Of a stretch of 44,420 bases of DNA, positions 41,957 through 44,420 are shown piece by piece. Location: the NCBI GenBank assembly GCA_014859275.1, contig JACUUO010000006.1, forward strand, positions 1 through 44,420, given 5' to 3'. Below the pieces are notes generated by a model. It was not told the origin of the DNA. It saw only the letters and a list, made by a program, of their open reading frames with translations, and ran no database searches. Position 1 is the first letter of the stretch, and each line of letters starts with the position of its first letter. This DNA comes from Actinomycetota bacterium (GTDB taxonomy: Bacteria > Actinomycetota > Aquicultoria > Aquicultorales > Aquicultoraceae). Made by a program: the position numbers and the translations under genes.

Positions 41957-43306
41957 CTATACGCCACCGGTTATTACCCTCACATCCGCCGGCATGCCCG
42001 CCTTGAGAATACCGTCCTCGTTTACAACCTCAACTGTTACATGAATAACCCGGATAAGTTCGAGCTCACTTGATGTAAGGTTGGTGGGCGCGAACATGGC
42101 CTTGCCACCAAGACCAATTACTCTGCCTTCAAAAATCCGGCCCGGCGCCGTGTCGACCATCACCTCAACAGTATCCCCTTTTGCAATACGCCCAGCGTCC
42201 TTCACCGGGATATAGATATTGAGTCTCAACCTATCCTCGTGGGTAATCGACATCACCACCTGGCCTGGATATAGAACCGAACCCTCAGCTATCTTAAGAT
42301 CTTTAATTCTCCCGGAGGTTCCAGCCCTGATTTTGGTCGTTTCCATAACCTTTCGAGCGATCGCCAGCCCCACTTCCGCCTGATCCCTTCTCTTTTTGAG
42401 TACGGCAACCTTACCCGCAATCTCGGAGGTACCCTCCCCTACCTTTCTTCGACCTTCAGATATATTGACCAGACCCTCATTCATCTTGCTTAGACCCTGG
42501 TTGAACCTTTGTTTGCCGGCCGCAAGCCCAGCCGTGGCACGAGCAATCCCGGATTCGAGCTGGGATTTTACCGCAGATAGCTGGCGAATAGCTTCGCCAA
42601 GCTCCGCCTGCTTGCGAACTGCCCCCTGAAGCGTAGCGTTTGCCTGCTCAATTCGCTGGGCTTTCGTGGGATCACTATCCGGGAGGGCTTGAGCGCTATC
42701 GAGCGCCTTCCTCGCCTCGCTCTCCGCCCGGGTGGCTGCTGCAAGCCCGGCCTGGGCCCGTTCAAGCCCTGATTTCACTGATGCCAGCTTCTCCTGCATC
42801 TGGGTGATCTTCGCCTGTCCCTCTGCATACTTTGCGCTAAATTCACGCTTCGCCTCAGCGCGCTTCGATTTAAGCTCAACTTCTGCCTCGTTCAACTCGC
42901 TCCTCTTCTCGGTGAGCTCACCGCGCTTATCTTCTAAACCCTCTATCGTTGCCTGTATAAAATCGTATTGGGCCTGCGCTTTTTTAAGGTTTTCCCTGGC
43001 CAGCCCTCCGGAGATTGTAAGCAACGGATCGCCCCGCTTGACCAGATCCCCTGGCTCGACATGTAACGCTTCAACTACCCCGGCGGGCTTGCGGGGACCG
43101 GATTTGCCGGTCGATGATTTTAAGCCCTTATTCATGTCCATCCCGAGCAGGGCAAGCTCTACCGGTATGCCCACTGCAACCTTTTCTTCTTCGAGAATGC
43201 CGGATGCTTCTACCGCGCGACTTTTCTGTCCGGCCTCAGCGAAGAACGCCATTGAAAGAGCTATCAACAATACCGTTATGGCTACCGCCGCAACCTTAGC
43301 CTTCAT
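41957..43306 (-). CDS. Membrane fusion (HlyD-type) protein with long coiled coil
   Basis: The 449-residue protein has a signal or anchor helix (VAAVAITVLLIALSMAFF), a lipoyl half (GVVEALHVEPGDLVKRGDPL), then a very long coiled-coil hairpin from about residue 115 to 320 (Ala/Glu/Lys/Gln-rich), the second lipoyl half (TKIRAGTSGRIKDLKIAEGS) and a beta-barrel domain ending in AGMPADVRVI. The long hairpin would reach across a thick wall or to an outer-membrane partner. It overlaps tetR by 11 bases and follows GAGGCAGGG. Two adaptor genes in one cluster is unusual. Confidence 0.92.
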   Translation of the reverse strand: MKAKVAAVAITVLLIALSMAFFAEAGQKSRAVEASGILEEEKVAVGIPVELALLGMDMNKGLKSSTGKSGPRKPAGVVEALHVEPGDLVKRGDPLLTISGGLARENLKKAQAQYDFIQATIEGLEDKRGELTEKRSELNEAEVELKSKRAEAKREFSAKYAEGQAKITQMQEKLASVKSGLERAQAGLAAATRAESEARKALDSAQALPDSDPTKAQRIEQANATLQGAVRKQAELGEAIRQLSAVKSQLESGIARATAGLAAGKQRFNQGLSKMNEGLVNISEGRRKVGEGTSEIAGKVAVLKKRRDQAEVGLAIARKVMETTKIRAGTSGRIKDLKIAEGSVLYPGQVVMSITHEDRLRLNIYIPVKDAGRIAKGDTVEVMVDTAPGRIFEGRVIGLGGKAMFAPTNLTSSELELIRVIHVTVEVVNEDGILKAGMPADVRVITGGV

Positions 43307-43946
43307 ATCCCTGCCTCAAGCCGTTTATCGCTATATCAATCGTATTTTCCGCGATCTCTTTGGTATTAATTTTTCCGGTAAATAGCTTAAACTGCAGAGC
43401 TTGGCCGATCACCAGACCCAAAATCGCCACTGCAGCCCGCCCCGGGTCCACCTGCCTGAATTCGCCCGATTGAATGCCCTCTTTGATTATAGATTCGAGT
43501 CGGTTTAAATACTCCCGGCGAAAGCCGGCCATAATTTCCCTAACTCTTGAATCATTTGACACCAGGCTTTGCGCGAAGAAGGGCATAACCGGCCCGACAG
43601 TCTTTACTATCTTAAGATGATTGCGAATTATAATCTCGATCTTTTCTGAGGCGGTTGTAGCTTTCTCGATACCCTTTCCTATCTTTGCGAAAAGGCGCAC
43701 CTTGGCAAACCGTATCAGCGAGAGCAAGAGGTCTTCCTTCTTCTCGACGTAATAGTAGATGGTCCCTTTGGCAATACCCGCATCATTGGCGATGTCCTGT
43801 ATCGATGTGTTATCGAAACCCTTCTCATTAAAGACCTTTGCTGCGCTCGCCATTATCTTGAGGCGCGTGCGCTCACTCTTCGTCATCGGGCGGGACTCGT
43901 CCTCAAAAAGCTCTATTATGTTATCGGTGTCTCTCGTCTCGACCAT
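43296..43946 (-). CDS. TetR/AcrR family transcriptional regulator
   Basis: The 216-residue product has an N-terminal helix-turn-helix (IMASAAKVFNEKGFDNTSIQ, then DIANDAGIAKGTIYYYVEKK) and a helical ligand-binding domain with the C-terminal AAVAILGLVIGQALQFKLF. It is the first gene of the efflux cluster, in the position of E. coli CecR (YbiH), which represses ybhGFSR. Three operator-like palindromes lie directly upstream over its own promoter, so autorepression is very likely. A start at M21 (MTKSERTRLK) is possible. Confidence 0.94.
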   Translation of the reverse strand: MVETRDTDNIIELFEDESRPMTKSERTRLKIMASAAKVFNEKGFDNTSIQDIANDAGIAKGTIYYYVEKKEDLLLSLIRFAKVRLFAKIGKGIEKATTASEKIEIIIRNHLKIVKTVGPVMPFFAQSLVSNDSRVREIMAGFRREYLNRLESIIKEGIQSGEFRQVDPGRAAVAILGLVIGQALQFKLFTGKINTKEIAENTIDIAINGLRQGYEG

Positions 43947-44001
43947 ACTCCATTCCCCTGCAAGGCAATCTGCTAATTAGTATCTTCCCTTTTTGCCGAA
44001 A

Positions 44002-44076
44002 TTTCGACCAGCTGGTCAATTTAATTATAGTATTTTCGACCGATCGGTCAATAATTTTCGACCAATCAGTCGAAAA
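44002..44076 (-). promoter_or_regulatory. Sigma-A promoter with three TetR-type operators
   Basis: The minus strand has TTGACC (44046-44051), a 16-base spacer and TATAAT (44024-44029). Three 12-base palindromes GACC-NNNN-GGTC or GTC overlie it: GACCAGCTGGTC (44006-44017), GACCGATCGGTC (44038-44049) and GACCAATCAGTC (44060-44071), the last extended by TTTTC/GAAAA. Their centres are 32 and 22 bases apart, close to whole helical turns, so the regulator would bind on one face. The middle site covers the -35 box and the first site covers the start point. Confidence 0.85.
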
Positions 44077-44218
44077 TTTTTAATTTATTGTCGGGCAGGG
44101 ACGACTGTCCGGAGGGCTTTCGCAATTCGATGCTTCTAGCTATTGACAGCTGTCATCCCTTCGGCTTGCTCAGGACAGGTCTGAACGTAGCGTAAGCGGA
44201 GTGAAGAATCTAAATAAT

Positions 44219-44390
44219 ATCGTCATTATTATGCCACTAGGTAGCATATGATCAATAAGGTGTTGGTTGATACAAAGGCATTCTAATACTTAAAAATATA
44301 GAAAATACGATTTAGATCCTTCGCCTCCGTTTCCCCTTCGGCTTCGCTCAGGGCTTCGACTCACCCGGCTCAGACACCCTATGTCAAGCC
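44219..44390 (+). repeat. Family D dispersed repeat, copy 3
   Basis: This is a direct copy of 28370-28634, starting with 'cgtcattattatgcc' and 'ctaggtagcatatgatc', with 'gatacaaaggcattctaat' and 'gatccttcgcctccgtttcc'. It diverges after 'cacccggctcaga'. The window ends 30 bases later. Region 44080-44218 before it has no gene; it holds 'caggacaggt' and 'gtaagcggagtgaagaatct' text of the same repeat style. Confidence 0.75.
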
Positions 44391-44420
44391 CCTATCTACC
44401 AGGAATAATAAAAGCCCTTA

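Noticed and set aside
1-44420. CRISPR array
   Set aside because: The direct repeats seen are either two to four dispersed copies or a 36-base pair with one spacer-like gap; there is no regular array and no cas gene.

Overview
The window looks like a chromosomal segment of a free-living, probably motile, anaerobic or facultative bacterium. The order nadD - yqeK - LytR-type protein - rsfS, the CheC/CheD chemotaxis set, a multiheme cytochrome and moderate GC with many extragenic palindromic repeats suggest a deep-branching Actinomycetota lineage or a Firmicutes-like relative, possibly a metagenome-assembled genome. This assignment is an inference and I hold it loosely. Almost all long genes are on the minus strand.

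Layout. 1-7 kb is housekeeping: leuS, a tRNA-Ala with its terminator, and the nadD-yqeK-LytR-like-rsfS operon. rsfS appears to start at CTG, and a tiny overlapping ORF sits between yqeK and the LytR-like gene. 7.5-17.3 kb is mixed: a glycosyltransferase-CBS fusion, a family-4 uracil-DNA glycosylase lacking two of four Fe-S cysteines, a STAS protein with Asp at the phospho-site, a PQQ-type sugar dehydrogenase lipoprotein, a PH-like membrane protein, a nitroreductase, endonuclease III, a ferredoxin, a TauE/SafE exporter, a frameshifted ten-heme cytochrome and a zinc-ribbon protein. 17.3-19.5 kb is an ECF sigma factor with a large membrane anti-sigma-like partner.

19.9-28.3 kb is one chemotaxis operon read on the minus strand: cheR, a sensorless MCP, cheW, cheY, cheB, a CheA without a P2 domain, a CheC with one intact active site, cheD and a GAF-GGDEF cyclase. 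It begins behind a good sigma-28-like promoter and ends at a strong hairpin terminator. This ties chemotaxis to flagellar control and to cyclic di-GMP.

28.3-35.5 kb is an accessory island: remnants of PAS and SnoaL-like genes, a 4-oxalocrotonate tautomerase, a truncated and frameshifted large helical protein, a GNAT, an SRPBCC protein, a frameshifted epoxide hydrolase and an AAC(3)-type acetyltransferase. Four copies of a roughly 60-bp repeat separate blocks of one or two genes. 35.5-44.1 kb is an ABC-2 efflux cluster resembling CecR-YbhGFSR: TetR regulator, two membrane fusion proteins, two separate ATPases (one with a degenerate switch His) and two permeases. A sigma-A promoter overlaps three helically phased TetR-type operators.

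Intergenic DNA is unusually rich in several dispersed repeat families, described below. Three genes are broken by single-base indels, which could be real decay or assembly error.
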